NCBI GenBank assembly: GCA_004554485.1
Contig: SFLS01000002.1
Span: 1 to 64,000, forward strand
Origin: Oscillospiraceae bacterium
GTDB taxonomy: Bacteria; Bacillota; Clostridia; Oscillospirales; Ruminococcaceae
DNA length: 64,000 nucleotides
Reading direction: 5' to 3'
Below are positions 24,584 to 32,310 of this stretch, in pieces. Made by a program: the position numbers and the translations under genes. The number at the start of each line of letters is the position of its first letter. Within the stretch, counting starts at the first letter, position 1. Below the pieces are notes generated by a model. That model was not told the origin of the DNA and searched no databases. It was given only the letters and a program-made list of their open reading frames with translations.

Positions 24584-25150
24584 TTATCCTGCGGTTTGAG
24601 TAGCGCGGCCGGGCGAGGCGCTTTTGTGCGCAAGCAATGTTAAGACCCGCTGGCGGTTGTACCGCTGCATCATCACAAACAGCAGGTCATAGCCGGCGGC
24701 CAGAACGGAGGTTATGATAAATACCGGATAGGCGCCGAACCAGATCCCCCCGGCGATGGGCAGAAAGCTCAATACCACAATCGTTTCGTGAACCAGCTCC
24801 GCCTGACACATGGCCTGTGCGATTTCCTCCCATGAGTGCAGCTGCGGATTGAACAGCGCATTGTCATAGGTGGGCATACGGCGCTTCCAACGCTTTATCT
24901 TCAGCGCCTCATATACCGCCATTTCCCGTTTGCCGACCCGGTACCATCGCCTGCCGTAATCCGCCCGGTTCTGCATCACGGTCTGAAACGAAAGCCCGAC
25001 CAGCAGACGCATGACGAAATGATAAGAAGCCGTCCCGAAGGTAATGGCAAGGGAAAGCAGCAGCCCGCCGGCGGTTTTCATATATAAAACGGTAAAAACG
25101 GCTGTCCCCGCCAGAGAGAGCACGGCAGCCGGTATCATTTTCTTTGCCAT
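24584..25150 (-). CDS. CrtO-like (glycosyl-diaponeurosporenoate acyltransferase family) membrane protein
   Basis: 188 residues with about four hydrophobic helices. The cytoplasmic stretch WYRVGKREMAVYEALKIKRWKRRMPTYDNALFNP and the following ELVHETIVVLSFLPI and YDLLFVMMQRYNRQR match the CrtO-type acyltransferase family, which extends well beyond carotenoid makers. No carotenoid genes are nearby, so a carotenoid role is unlikely. The function is unknown. It reads divergently from the amidase gene at 25606. Confidence 0.65.
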   Translation of the reverse strand: MAKKMIPAAVLSLAGTAVFTVLYMKTAGGLLLSLAITFGTASYHFVMRLLVGLSFQTVMQNRADYGRRWYRVGKREMAVYEALKIKRWKRRMPTYDNALFNPQLHSWEEIAQAMCQAELVHETIVVLSFLPIAGGIWFGAYPVFIITSVLAAGYDLLFVMMQRYNRQRVLTLLAHKSASPGRATQTAG

Positions 25151-25326
25151 ATCCGGTCACCTCGATGAGAGGGTATATGCGGCGCCGCACGGCAGGGCGG
25201 CAGACGGCCGCTTCCGGTAATGCGCCATCGGCAGGCGCCTGCAAAGGAAACCTGCCCTGCCTTCCATTCTACCACACATTTCATGCCGTGGCAACGGGGG
25301 AGAGGGGCAGGAGCAGGGGGCAGGGG

Positions 25327-25407
25327 AGGGCGCAGCCCCGCCCGCCTGCGGCGGGCGCCACGAGCGAAGCTCGTGGGTTCCGGCGAAGCCGGAACGGGCT
25401 GCGCCCT
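25327..25407. repeat. Three-armed GC-rich intergenic element, copy 3 (perfect, inverted order)
   Basis: Outer stem AGGGCGCAGCCC (25327-25338) with GGGCTGCGCCCT (25396-25407). Three 19-nt arms fill it with no spare base: CGCCCGCC-TGC (25339-25357), CCACGAGC-GAA (25358-25376) and GTTCCGGC-GAA (25377-25395). Arm order is reversed relative to copies at 35.0, 45.3 and 56.1 kb. The rest of the 25151-25605 gap shows nothing else firm. Confidence 0.92.
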
Positions 25408-25605
25408 TGTTTGCGGCTTGCAGGGGGCGGGCGTTAGGGGCAGGGAACAAAGGGCGGGCGTGCGGGAAAGCGGCGGCTTGTGGAACGGCCACAAGGGGGC
25501 AAAAAGCCGTTGACGAAGGGGGAGGAGGGGCTTATAATGAAGACAATAATTGGGTGAATATCGCAAACCGGTATCACGCCCCCGGAGAAAGGAAGGACTT
25601 GCCCC

Positions 25606-27084
25606 ATGAGCAAATTTGACATTATGGAAACCACCGTGGCCAAGGTACAGGCGGCCTATCTGGACGGCAGCTTGACCTGCCGCGAGCTGTGCGAGCAGTA
25701 CATCGCCCGCATCAAGGCCTACGACCATGAAGGCCCCGCTATCAACTCCATCATCTGCGTGAATCCTCGCGCGCTGGAGGAGGCGGACGCCTTTGACGCC
25801 TACGTCAAGGAGCACCACAAGCTGTGCGGTCCGCTGCACGGGATCCCCGTGATGCTGAAGGATAACTTCAACACCACCGATATGCCTACCACCGCCGGCA
25901 GCATCGCCCTGGAGGGCTGGGTGCCGGAGAAGGATGCCTTTGTGACCAAAAAGCTGCGGGAAGCCGGCGCGCTGATCCTGGCCAAGACCAACCTGCATGA
26001 GTTCGCCATTTGGGGCGAGACCATCAGCTCGGTAATGGGCCAGTCGGTCAATCCCTACGACCCCACCCGGACTCCCGGCGGTTCCTCCGGCGGCACCGGC
26101 GCTTCCATCGCCTGCAATATCGGCATCATCGGCCTGGGCACCGATACCATCAACTCGGTGCGTTCTCCCTCCTCCGCCAACAGCCTGGTGGGGATTCGTC
26201 CCACCATCGGCCTGGTCTCCCGCGCGGGCATCGTACCTTACTCCCTGACCCAGGATACCGCCGGCCCTATCTGCCGCACCGTGGAGGATGCCGTCCGTTG
26301 CCTGGACGTGATCAAGGGCTACGACCCCGATGACGCCGAGACCGCCTGGAGCGTCGGCCACGAGGAATGTTACATGGATCACCTGAACCCCGACGGCATG
26401 AAGGGCCGCCGCATCGGCGTGCTGGAAAGCCTGTTCGGCAAGGAAGAGATCAACGAATCCACCAACAAGGTCGTCCGGGAGGCGCTGAAGGTCTTTGAAG
26501 CGAACGGCGCGACCCTGGTGCCGGTGACCGATAATATCGACCAGCCCTGGCTGACCAGCGAGGTCTCGGTCCATCTGGATGACTTCCAGCACGATCTGGA
26601 CGGCTATCTGGCTACCCTGCCCGCCGACTGGCCCATCCACAGCATGGCGGAGATCCTGGAAAAGGGTCTGTTCCACCCGTTCAGCGAAAGCAATATGCGC
26701 GATGCCATGACCCGCGAGGTCGGTTCCCCCCGCTATCTGGAGAAGATGTACAACAAGATCGGGGTGCGCACCCACGTGCTGAAGATCATGGCCGACCTGA
26801 ATCTGGATGCGATGGTCTATCCGCATCAGCAGCAGCTGGTCTGCAAGATCGGTTCCAACCAGCAGCAGCGCAACGGCGTGCTCTGCTCCTCCACCGGCTT
26901 CCCCTCCATTGCGGTTCCCGCCGGCTTTGCCCCCGATGAGAACGCACCCATCGGCGTACCGGTAGGCATGGAGATCATCGGCCGCCCCTGGAGCGAGGCC
27001 AAGCTCATCGAGATCGCCTATGCTTTCGAACAGCATTCCCACTTCCGCCGCCCGCCTGTTTCGGCGCCGGATCTGAACAAGTAA
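25606..27084 (+). CDS. Amidase-signature family enzyme
   Basis: 492 residues, full length. The Ser-Ser-Lys triad can be placed: Lys in GIPVMLKDNF near residue 84, the cis-Ser in GTDTINSVRSPSS near 183 and the nucleophile Ser in TPGGSSGGTGAS near 159. The usual GTDTGGSIR is changed to GTDTINSVR, with the key Ser kept. The start follows GGAGAAAGGAAGG. It is a general amide hydrolase, not GatA, since no gatB or gatC is beside it. The allophanate-hydrolase-like gene at 23678 could be related in function. Confidence 0.88.
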   Translation: MSKFDIMETTVAKVQAAYLDGSLTCRELCEQYIARIKAYDHEGPAINSIICVNPRALEEADAFDAYVKEHHKLCGPLHGIPVMLKDNFNTTDMPTTAGSIALEGWVPEKDAFVTKKLREAGALILAKTNLHEFAIWGETISSVMGQSVNPYDPTRTPGGSSGGTGASIACNIGIIGLGTDTINSVRSPSSANSLVGIRPTIGLVSRAGIVPYSLTQDTAGPICRTVEDAVRCLDVIKGYDPDDAETAWSVGHEECYMDHLNPDGMKGRRIGVLESLFGKEEINESTNKVVREALKVFEANGATLVPVTDNIDQPWLTSEVSVHLDDFQHDLDGYLATLPADWPIHSMAEILEKGLFHPFSESNMRDAMTREVGSPRYLEKMYNKIGVRTHVLKIMADLNLDAMVYPHQQQLVCKIGSNQQQRNGVLCSSTGFPSIAVPAGFAPDENAPIGVPVGMEIIGRPWSEAKLIEIAYAFEQHSHFRRPPVSAPDLNK

Positions 27085-27098
27085 AGCTGACGCATTGC

Positions 27099-27128
27099 AG
27101 CGCCCCGCCGGGACGGTGGGGCGCTTTT
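27099..27128 (+). terminator. Terminator of the amidase gene
   Basis: AGCGCCCC (27099-27106) pairs with GGGGCGCT (27118-27125), then TTT. Confidence 0.8.
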
Positions 27129-27147
27129 GGTATGTGCCGGGCGGAGG

Positions 27148-27227
27148 GGGCCCCGCAGGGCGGCGCTTTGCGCCGATACGGGCCTTACGGCCCGTACCGC
27201 GGCTTTGCCGCGTTCCCTGCGGGGCCC
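27148..27227. repeat. Three-armed GC-rich intergenic element, copy 4
   Basis: Outer stem of 13 bp, GGGCCCCGCAGGG (27148-27160) with CCCTGCGGGGCCC (27215-27227). Arms: CGGCGC-TTT-GCGCCG (27161-27175), TACGGGCC-TTAC-GGCCCGTA (27177-27196) and CGCGGC-TTT-GCCGCG (27198-27212), with 1-2-nt linkers. Confidence 0.85.
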
Positions 27228-27325
27228 AGGCCCGCCCCCGGCGCCGATGTTAAAACGGGTTGCTTGCGCCCGACGGGACGGTATGCCATAATGGCAGGGA
27301 GAAAACCGCGGGGAGGGACAAAACA

Positions 27326-27871
27326 ATGCTGAGCGAGAACATCAAAACGCTGCGAAAGGCACGGGGACTTTCCCAGCAGGAGCTGGCCGAGCGGCTGCAT
27401 GTGGTGCGGCAGACGGTCAGCAAATGGGAACAGGGCCTTTCGGTGCCGGATGCCGCCATGCTGGTGCAGCTGGCGGAGTGTCTGGAGGTTTCGGTGGAGG
27501 AACTGCTGGGGACCCCGAAAAGCGACAGCACCGCGCCAAAGCCGCCGGAGGAGCTGCTGGCGGATAAACTGGGGCAGCTGACCGCCCAGCTGGCCCAGCA
27601 GAATACCCGCCGCCGGCGGTTCTGGAAAGGGGTCGCTATCGCGGCCGGAGCGGGAGCGGTCTGTCTGCTGCCGCCTGCGGCCATTGCGGTGTGGATCCGG
27701 CTGACCGGGGGCTTTCCCGCCGGCAGCATCGGCGTCATCGGCGGGGCGGACGGGCCCACGGAGATCCTCATTACCGGGGAGCCGGCTTTACCGTGGCGGT
27801 TGCTGCTGGCGCTGGGCGGCTGTATTGTCCTGACCGTATTGGGACTGGTGCTTTCCCGCCGGCAGGATTAA
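27326..27871 (+). CDS. XRE-family regulator with two membrane helices
   Basis: 181 residues starting after GGGGAGGGAC. Residues 4-58 are a Cro/C1 helix-turn-helix (LSQQELAERLHVVRQTVSKWEQGLSVPDAAML). A linker leads to two hydrophobic helices at about 95-120 and 155-175, so it is a membrane-anchored DNA-binding protein. A Gly-rich GSIGVIGGADGPTEILIT stretch lies between the helices. The next gene, a small lipoprotein, starts 24 bp later and may form the outer part of the same sensor unit. Confidence 0.88.
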   Translation: MLSENIKTLRKARGLSQQELAERLHVVRQTVSKWEQGLSVPDAAMLVQLAECLEVSVEELLGTPKSDSTAPKPPEELLADKLGQLTAQLAQQNTRRRRFWKGVAIAAGAGAVCLLPPAAIAVWIRLTGGFPAGSIGVIGGADGPTEILITGEPALPWRLLLALGGCIVLTVLGLVLSRRQD

Positions 27872-27895
27872 TGGGCTGAAACGGAGGAACGAGTT

Positions 27896-28327
27896 ATGAA
27901 GCGAATTTTACCGATACTTTTCGCGGTAGGAATGATACTGCTGGCGGGCTGCGGCAGCAACAGGGTCAGCGCGTACCGCATCGAGGAAAAGGACTGGGAG
28001 ATCGCGCTGGTGCAGTCCGCGGCGGACGGCACGGTGCTGGCGGTGGGTGAAAGCCGGCAGGAGGGCTACCCCGGGGCAAGGGTGATCACGCTGGCCTGCA
28101 CCGCAAAGGACGGCAAGCTGACCCTGACCGCCCCGCAGCAGAGCTGGGAGGGCAGCTATGCCCGGCAGGACAGCAGCGGTGTGGAAGCCGGTATCTACAC
28201 CGTAACGGTGGGGGAGCAGAGCGGCCCCGCGGCGGTGAGCGTCACCACCCGGCAGGACGGCTCCGACGAGCCGACACTGGTCATGCAGCTCGGCGGATAC
28301 TCTCTGTACTTTATAGCAGGAGAATAA
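27896..28327 (+). CDS. Small lipoprotein of unknown function
   Basis: 143 residues. A lipoprotein signal ends at LLAGC (Cys about 18), followed by a predicted beta-sandwich with no recognised family. It follows the membrane-bound XRE regulator closely and ends before a terminator, so both are probably one operon. Confidence 0.7.
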   Translation: MKRILPILFAVGMILLAGCGSNRVSAYRIEEKDWEIALVQSAADGTVLAVGESRQEGYPGARVITLACTAKDGKLTLTAPQQSWEGSYARQDSSGVEAGIYTVTVGEQSGPAAVSVTTRQDGSDEPTLVMQLGGYSLYFIAGE

Positions 28328-28331
28328 CGGC

Positions 28332-28372
28332 AAAAGGGCGCGGCCCCGGCGGGTGGGGCGGCGCCTTTTTTG
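28332..28372 (+). terminator. Terminator after the XRE-lipoprotein pair
   Basis: A GC-rich hairpin (AAAAGGGCGC and GGCCCC on the left, GGGGC and GGCGCC on the right) followed by TTTTTT. Confidence 0.75.
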
Positions 28373-28394
28373 CAGGCTTCTGCAAGGGGAAAGA

Positions 28395-28485
28395 CGGCCG
28401 GCAGGCCGCGCGCGGAGCGTGCCCGCCGGGCTTCGTCCGGCGTCTGCGGCCCCGGCCCAGCCGGGGCCGCAGGGCCTGCCGGCCG
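28395..28485. repeat. Three-armed GC-rich intergenic element, copy 5
   Basis: Outer stem CGGCCGGCAGGCC (28395-28407) with GGCCTGCCGGCCG (28473-28485). Arms: GCGCGC-GGA-GCGTGC (28408-28422, one wobble), CGCCGGGC-TTC-GTCCGGCG (28424-28442, one wobble) and a long 13-bp arm with CCA loop (28444-28472). Confidence 0.85.
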
Positions 28486-28561
28486 GAGCTGCCCCTCTGT
28501 ACTGTCCTGCCGGGCATACGCCGCCGCCCGGGCGCATACCCTACCGGTAGGAGGGGATATC

Positions 28562-29029
28562 ATGAAAGCAAAACCCTGGCGGACCTATCTGTTTACCATC
28601 CTGCCGACACTGCTGGGCGGCTTTTTGGCTGGGCGGCTTTCCGGCAGCGGGGCGGGGTACGATGACCTTGTCAAACCGCCGCTGTCACCGCCCGCGTGGG
28701 TGTTCCCCCTGGTATGGACAGTGCTGTACCTGCTGATGGCCATCGGCATGGCCATGGCGTGGAACGCCGAACCCGCACGGGCAAAGCCGGCACGGAACAG
28801 CTACCTCCTGCAGCTTGCCGTCAACCTGCTGTGGCCGTTTTTCTTCTTCCGGTGGGGGATGCGGGGCTTTGCGGCGGCGTGGCTTTTGCTGCTGATCGTG
28901 CTGGCGGTCATCATGGTGCTGCGGTTTGATGCGCTGCGGACGGCCGCGGCGGCGCTGCAGCTGCCATACCTCGTGTGGCTGTGCTTTGCCATGTACCTCA
29001 ACCTTTCGGTTTGGCTGCTGAACCGGTAG
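28562..29029 (+). CDS. tspO: TspO/MBR family membrane protein
   Basis: 155 residues with five membrane helices, as in all TspO proteins. Family marks are KPPLSPPAWVFPLVWTVLYLLMAIG (second helix) and LNLSVWLLNR at the end, with the Trp/Asn-rich LQLAVNLLWPFFFF in helix 3. TspO binds porphyrins and related ligands; in bacteria its role is regulatory or in tetrapyrrole handling. The start follows GTAGGAGGGG. It is a single gene. Confidence 0.92.
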   Translation: MKAKPWRTYLFTILPTLLGGFLAGRLSGSGAGYDDLVKPPLSPPAWVFPLVWTVLYLLMAIGMAMAWNAEPARAKPARNSYLLQLAVNLLWPFFFFRWGMRGFAAAWLLLLIVLAVIMVLRFDALRTAAAALQLPYLVWLCFAMYLNLSVWLLNR

Positions 29030-29452
29030 AAAAAAGCGGAAGGGCGCTGCCGGGGGAAAACGCAGACCCCTCTTTCACGGCCCGGGAACTTCGCATCGGT
29101 CAGGACGAAAAAGGCGGGCATCCGCCGCGACGGGTCAGCGCCGGCCGGCAGGAAGAACCGTCTTTTCATGGCAGGCTTCTGCCATAACGGAAAAAAAGCA
29201 AAAGCCGCCCCTTTACGGGGTATTCGGAAGACAGTAAAACATGAAAGGCGCGACTGCGAAGGTCACGCCTTTTGCATTATGGGGATAGCTGCAAAGCGGC
29301 GCAAGGGATGCAGCCACCTTGTTTGGAACGGAGTGACGCAAAACAGCCCGGATATTCAGGCGTCCGGGCTGTTCAATCTCGAAGAATGCAGATATGGGGC
29401 TTGCCCTGTATAGAAGTGCGCTCTTAGTGCCTGTTCGATAAACTGGAATGTA
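29030..29452. other. Intergenic stretch with two terminator hairpins
   Basis: No gene is supported. AAAGGCGCGAC (29244-29254) pairs with GTCACGCCTTT (29262-29272), one mismatch, then T: probable plus-strand terminator. AACAGCCCGGA (29342-29352) pairs with TCCGGGCTGTT (29363-29373) and on the minus strand is followed by TTTG: terminator of the XRE/DUF6442 operon. Confidence 0.65.
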
Positions 29453-29665
29453 TCACTCCTGGAAATAAAACAAATCTTCAAATTTTTTGTCCAAGGCGAT
29501 ACATAATATCAGTGCCAGTTTGGCGGTAGGGCTAAACTGCCCAGTTTCAATTGAGCTGATGGTATTTCTGGATACACCGACCAGTTCAGCCAGCTGCGTC
29601 TGCGACATACCGGACTGCACCCGTGCTTCTTTCAGCCTGTTCTTCAGTATTAGTTTATCATTCAT
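29453..29665 (-). CDS. Small XRE-family repressor
   Basis: 70 residues beginning MNDKLILKNRLKEARVQSG, nearly all helix-turn-helix (MSQTQLAELVGVSRNTISSIETGQFSPTAKLALILCIALDKKFEDLFYF). I took the internal ATG because it gives a canonical small-XRE N-terminus and lies 4 bp after the stop of the upstream gene; the longer frame would run inside that gene. It likely represses its own operon through the repeated TGCCAA sites at 30004-30076. Confidence 0.88.
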   Translation of the reverse strand: MNDKLILKNRLKEARVQSGMSQTQLAELVGVSRNTISSIETGQFSPTAKLALILCIALDKKFEDLFYFQE

Positions 29666-29669
29666 TTGC

Positions 29670-29990
29670 TTATCCCACCAGTCTGAGAATAAACAATACT
29701 GTAAACATGATAAACAACACAGTATAAAGAATTGCAACCCATAATTCGTGCTTACTGTGAAGTTTAACATATTTTACCAGGAAGGTCGTAGCCAGAATAC
29801 TGAAATAAATCATCCAGCTTTCAAAGCTGATTGCGTCCGTAAAAATCACTTGCAGAATTGCCACAATACAGCATACAAACATCCCGACCTTAGCTGCAAT
29901 TTTACCGGCAGCGGCCATGACATACTGCTCCATCTCGTCGGGGCCTTTGTTCTCCCGCCTGCTCTTCTCAAGAATATCGTCTTTGTTCAT
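29670..29990 (-). CDS. DUF6442-like membrane protein
   Basis: 106 residues starting at MNKDDILEKSRRENKG after AAGGAGG. Three hydrophobic helices follow (about 35-55, 60-78 and 85-104). Such proteins are commonly paired with a small XRE regulator, as here. A longer in-frame start at 30065 would run through the promoter and is rejected. The role is unknown; membrane sensing or envelope stress is possible. Confidence 0.75.
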   Translation of the reverse strand: MNKDDILEKSRRENKGPDEMEQYVMAAAGKIAAKVGMFVCCIVAILQVIFTDAISFESWMIYFSILATTFLVKYVKLHSKHELWVAILYTVLFIMFTVLFILRLVG

Positions 29991-30003
29991 GGTATAGCCT
30001 CCT

Positions 30004-30076
30004 TGCCAAGTTTTATTGGCACTATTATAATAGCGCCAAGTTTTCTTGTCAATATTTTTTGCCAAGTTTTCTTAGC
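30004..30076 (-). promoter_or_regulatory. Promoter of the DUF6442/XRE operon with three operator repeats
   Basis: On the minus strand TTGACA (30047-30052) and TATAAT (30024-30029) are 17 bp apart. Three related sites flank them: TGCCAAGTTTTATTGGCA (30004-30021, TGCCAA/TTGGCA palindrome), GCGCCAAGTTTTCTTGTCA less exact (30034-30051, over the -35 box) and TGCCAAGTTTTCTTAGC (30060-30076). The spacing of about 26-30 bp suits cooperative binding of an XRE dimer. Confidence 0.8.
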
Positions 30077-30172
30077 GAAAATAACAGCCGGTTCTTTGAC
30101 GGCAACCTTGCAGAGATATAATCCGATTTATTGTTCTGTTCCATTTTGTCACATAACAGGATAAGACGCAAG

Positions 30173-30207
30173 AACAACCACCGCAGTTCAAAACTACGGT
30201 GGCTGTT
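30173..30207. terminator. Hairpin after the Pro/Asp-rich lipoprotein gene
   Basis: CCACCG (30178-30183) with CGGTGG (30197-30202), an inner AGTT/AACT and an outer AACA/TGTT. There is no strong T run, so a moderate call. Confidence 0.5.
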
Positions 30208-30253
30208 ACCTGTTTTATGAACACCGCCCCTTTGCCGGGACGGCCTTTTTGGT

Positions 30254-30748
30254 TTATCCGTTATTGATCTCCTCAAAGATGTTGCCGGAGGAAAATACCA
30301 CCGTTTCGCCGTTGCCGGCATTTTCGGGGTAGTAGTTGCCGATATAGCACTCCGCTCCGTCGGGGGTGATAAAGAACTCAGCCACGGTGGAAAGGTAGCG
30401 GGACTGGGTATCGTAGTCCACGATGGTCCGCTGCCACAGGCCGTAGTAGTATTCCTTTTCCCCCACGGTCATGCGCTCGCCCAGGGTAAAGGAGTAGTTT
30501 TCCATCGGCTCCGCCGCGCCAAAGATGTCCTGCATCTTTTTGGTCAGGCGGGCGCGGCATTCCTCCTCGGTTTCGGGGGTCGGAACGGGCGTGGAGTCCG
30601 GCTCGTCCGGCAGGTCCGGCTCGTCCGGCAGGTCCGGCTCGCCGGACGGGACGGTTTCCGGTTGGGTCACGATATCACGGATAGGGTTGCCGCAGGAGCA
30701 AAGCCCCAGGAGCAGCAGCAGGGCCAAAGCGAGGGCGTACAGTTTCAT
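30254..30748 (-). CDS. Lipoprotein with DLPDEP repeats
   Basis: 164 residues. A lipoprotein signal ends at LGLCSC (Cys about 19). An acidic linker repeats PDLPDE two to three times (about residues 38-52) before a Thr/Pro stretch, typical of a wall-spanning spacer. The C-terminal domain (about 62-164) ends IFEEINNG and is not recognised. Its start overlaps the 3' end of the MATE gene by 4 bp, so it is co-transcribed with that pump. Confidence 0.75.
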   Translation of the reverse strand: MKLYALALALLLLLGLCSCGNPIRDIVTQPETVPSGEPDLPDEPDLPDEPDSTPVPTPETEEECRARLTKKMQDIFGAAEPMENYSFTLGERMTVGEKEYYYGLWQRTIVDYDTQSRYLSTVAEFFITPDGAECYIGNYYPENAGNGETVVFSSGNIFEEINNG

Positions 30749-32124
30749 GTGGCAGAGCCTCCTTCCCCGGCGGCGCGCAGCGCCTGCCGTTTCACAATAA
30801 AATAGCAGACCAGATGAACCAGCGAAGTCAGGATCCAGCTGATGGGATAGGATAGATACAGGACCCGCAGTTCATGGTAGACCGCAAAAACGGTATACAC
30901 CCACAGGACCCGGAAGCCACAGGCGCCGATCAGGGTGACCACCATCGGCAGGACCGAGCGGCCCAGCCCCCGGATGACGCCGGCAAAAACATCCATAATG
31001 GCGTCCAGACCGTAGGTCGCGCCTACCAGCCCCAGGCGGACCAGGCCCATCGCGATCACGGCGGCGTCGTCATCATAGAAGGAAAGCAGCGGCTGGCCGA
31101 ACCGGTAGGCCAGCAGGCCGGTCAGCTCCCCGATCAGCGCCCCCAGCAGCAGGCACCACAGTGTGATGCCCCGCAGGCGGCGGAACTGCCGCGCGCCGAG
31201 GTTCTGGCTGGTAAAGGTCAGGGAGGCCTGCGCCACCGAGTTGGAGCAGGTGAACACAAAGCCTTCGATATTGGAAGCGGCGGCGTTGCCGGCCATGACA
31301 GTGCTGCCGAAGGAATTGACCGAAGACTGGATAAGGACGTTGGAAATGGAGAAGATGGCCCCCTGCAGCCCGGCGGGGACGCCGATCTTCAGGATGCGGA
31401 CCAGCTTTTCCCGGTGCAGGGCAAGCCTTTTCGGGTTGATATGGTAGCAGCCGTCGGTATGCAGCATGCACCACAGCACCAGTCCGGCCGAAATGTACTG
31501 CGAGACCACGGTGGCAATGCCGACGCCCGCCACGCTCAGGTTGAACCGGATGACCAGCAGCAGGTTCAGCGCCACATTGACGATACCGGCAAAGGTAAGG
31601 AACAGCAGCGGACGGCGGGTATCCCCCACGCCGCGCAGCACCGCCGCGCCAAAGTTATACAGCATACAGCCCGGCATCCCCAAAAAGTAGATGCGCAGAT
31701 AGAGCACAGCCAGCGGCAGCACCTCCTCCGGGGTCGCCATCCAGCGCAGGATGGTGGGGGTGGCCAGCAGCCCGATGACCATGACCACAAAGCCGCTGAT
31801 CAGCCCCAGCAGCATGGAAGTGTGTGTCGCTTCCGAAACGTCTTCGTACTGGCCGGCGCCGTAGTGCTGGGCAATGACGGCGCTGCCGCCGATGGAAATA
31901 CCCATGAACAGGTTGACGATCAGGTTGATGACCGGCCCGTTGGAACCGACAGCCGCCAGTGCGTGGCTGCCGACGTATTTGCCGACGACAATGATATCGG
32001 CGGCGTTGAAGATAAGCTGCAGCACCCCCGTGGCCATCAGCGGCAGGGAAAACAGCAGGATCTTCTTCGGCAGAGAGCCGGTACACATATCGATTTCATA
32101 CCGATGGCGTATGGCGGTGGACAA
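30745..32124 (-). CDS. MATE-family efflux transporter
   Basis: 459 residues with twelve membrane helices, two six-helix halves. Typical features are the opening GSLPKKILLFSLPLMATGVLQLIFNAADIIVVGKYVG and the second-half repeat around AGNAAASNIEGFVFTCSNSVAQASLTFTSQNLGA. MATE proteins export drugs or metabolites using Na+ or H+. The substrate is not predictable. Its stop overlaps the following lipoprotein start. Confidence 0.93.
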   Translation of the reverse strand: MSTAIRHRYEIDMCTGSLPKKILLFSLPLMATGVLQLIFNAADIIVVGKYVGSHALAAVGSNGPVINLIVNLFMGISIGGSAVIAQHYGAGQYEDVSEATHTSMLLGLISGFVVMVIGLLATPTILRWMATPEEVLPLAVLYLRIYFLGMPGCMLYNFGAAVLRGVGDTRRPLLFLTFAGIVNVALNLLLVIRFNLSVAGVGIATVVSQYISAGLVLWCMLHTDGCYHINPKRLALHREKLVRILKIGVPAGLQGAIFSISNVLIQSSVNSFGSTVMAGNAAASNIEGFVFTCSNSVAQASLTFTSQNLGARQFRRLRGITLWCLLLGALIGELTGLLAYRFGQPLLSFYDDDAAVIAMGLVRLGLVGATYGLDAIMDVFAGVIRGLGRSVLPMVVTLIGACGFRVLWVYTVFAVYHELRVLYLSYPISWILTSLVHLVCYFIVKRQALRAAGEGGSAT

Positions 32125-32215
32125 GGGGTAGAGTCAGCTCCTTTGCGCAAAGTGGGAAGGGAGTGCGGGGCCGCCCGGGAATAAACGGGGCAAACGGTCT
32201 TTTGACGCTCTGTGT

Positions 32216-32243
32216 ATTATAGTACTTCCCGCCGAAAATGCAA
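32216..32243 (-). promoter_or_regulatory. Promoter of the MATE-lipoprotein operon
   Basis: On the minus strand TTGCAT (32238-32243), a 16-bp spacer and TATAAT (32216-32221). It lies about 92 bp before the start codon. Confidence 0.6.
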
Positions 32244-32310
32244 GATTCCCTGCATGGAATCTCCTTATCGCACAAAACGGGTGCGGCAGATCCGGCCCGG
32301 CAGGGGCAAA

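Noticed and set aside
29670..30065. Longer start for the DUF6442-like gene at 30065
   Set aside because: The extra 25 codons run over the TATAAT box, the -35 box and operators, and the ATG at 29990 has a good AAGGAGG.
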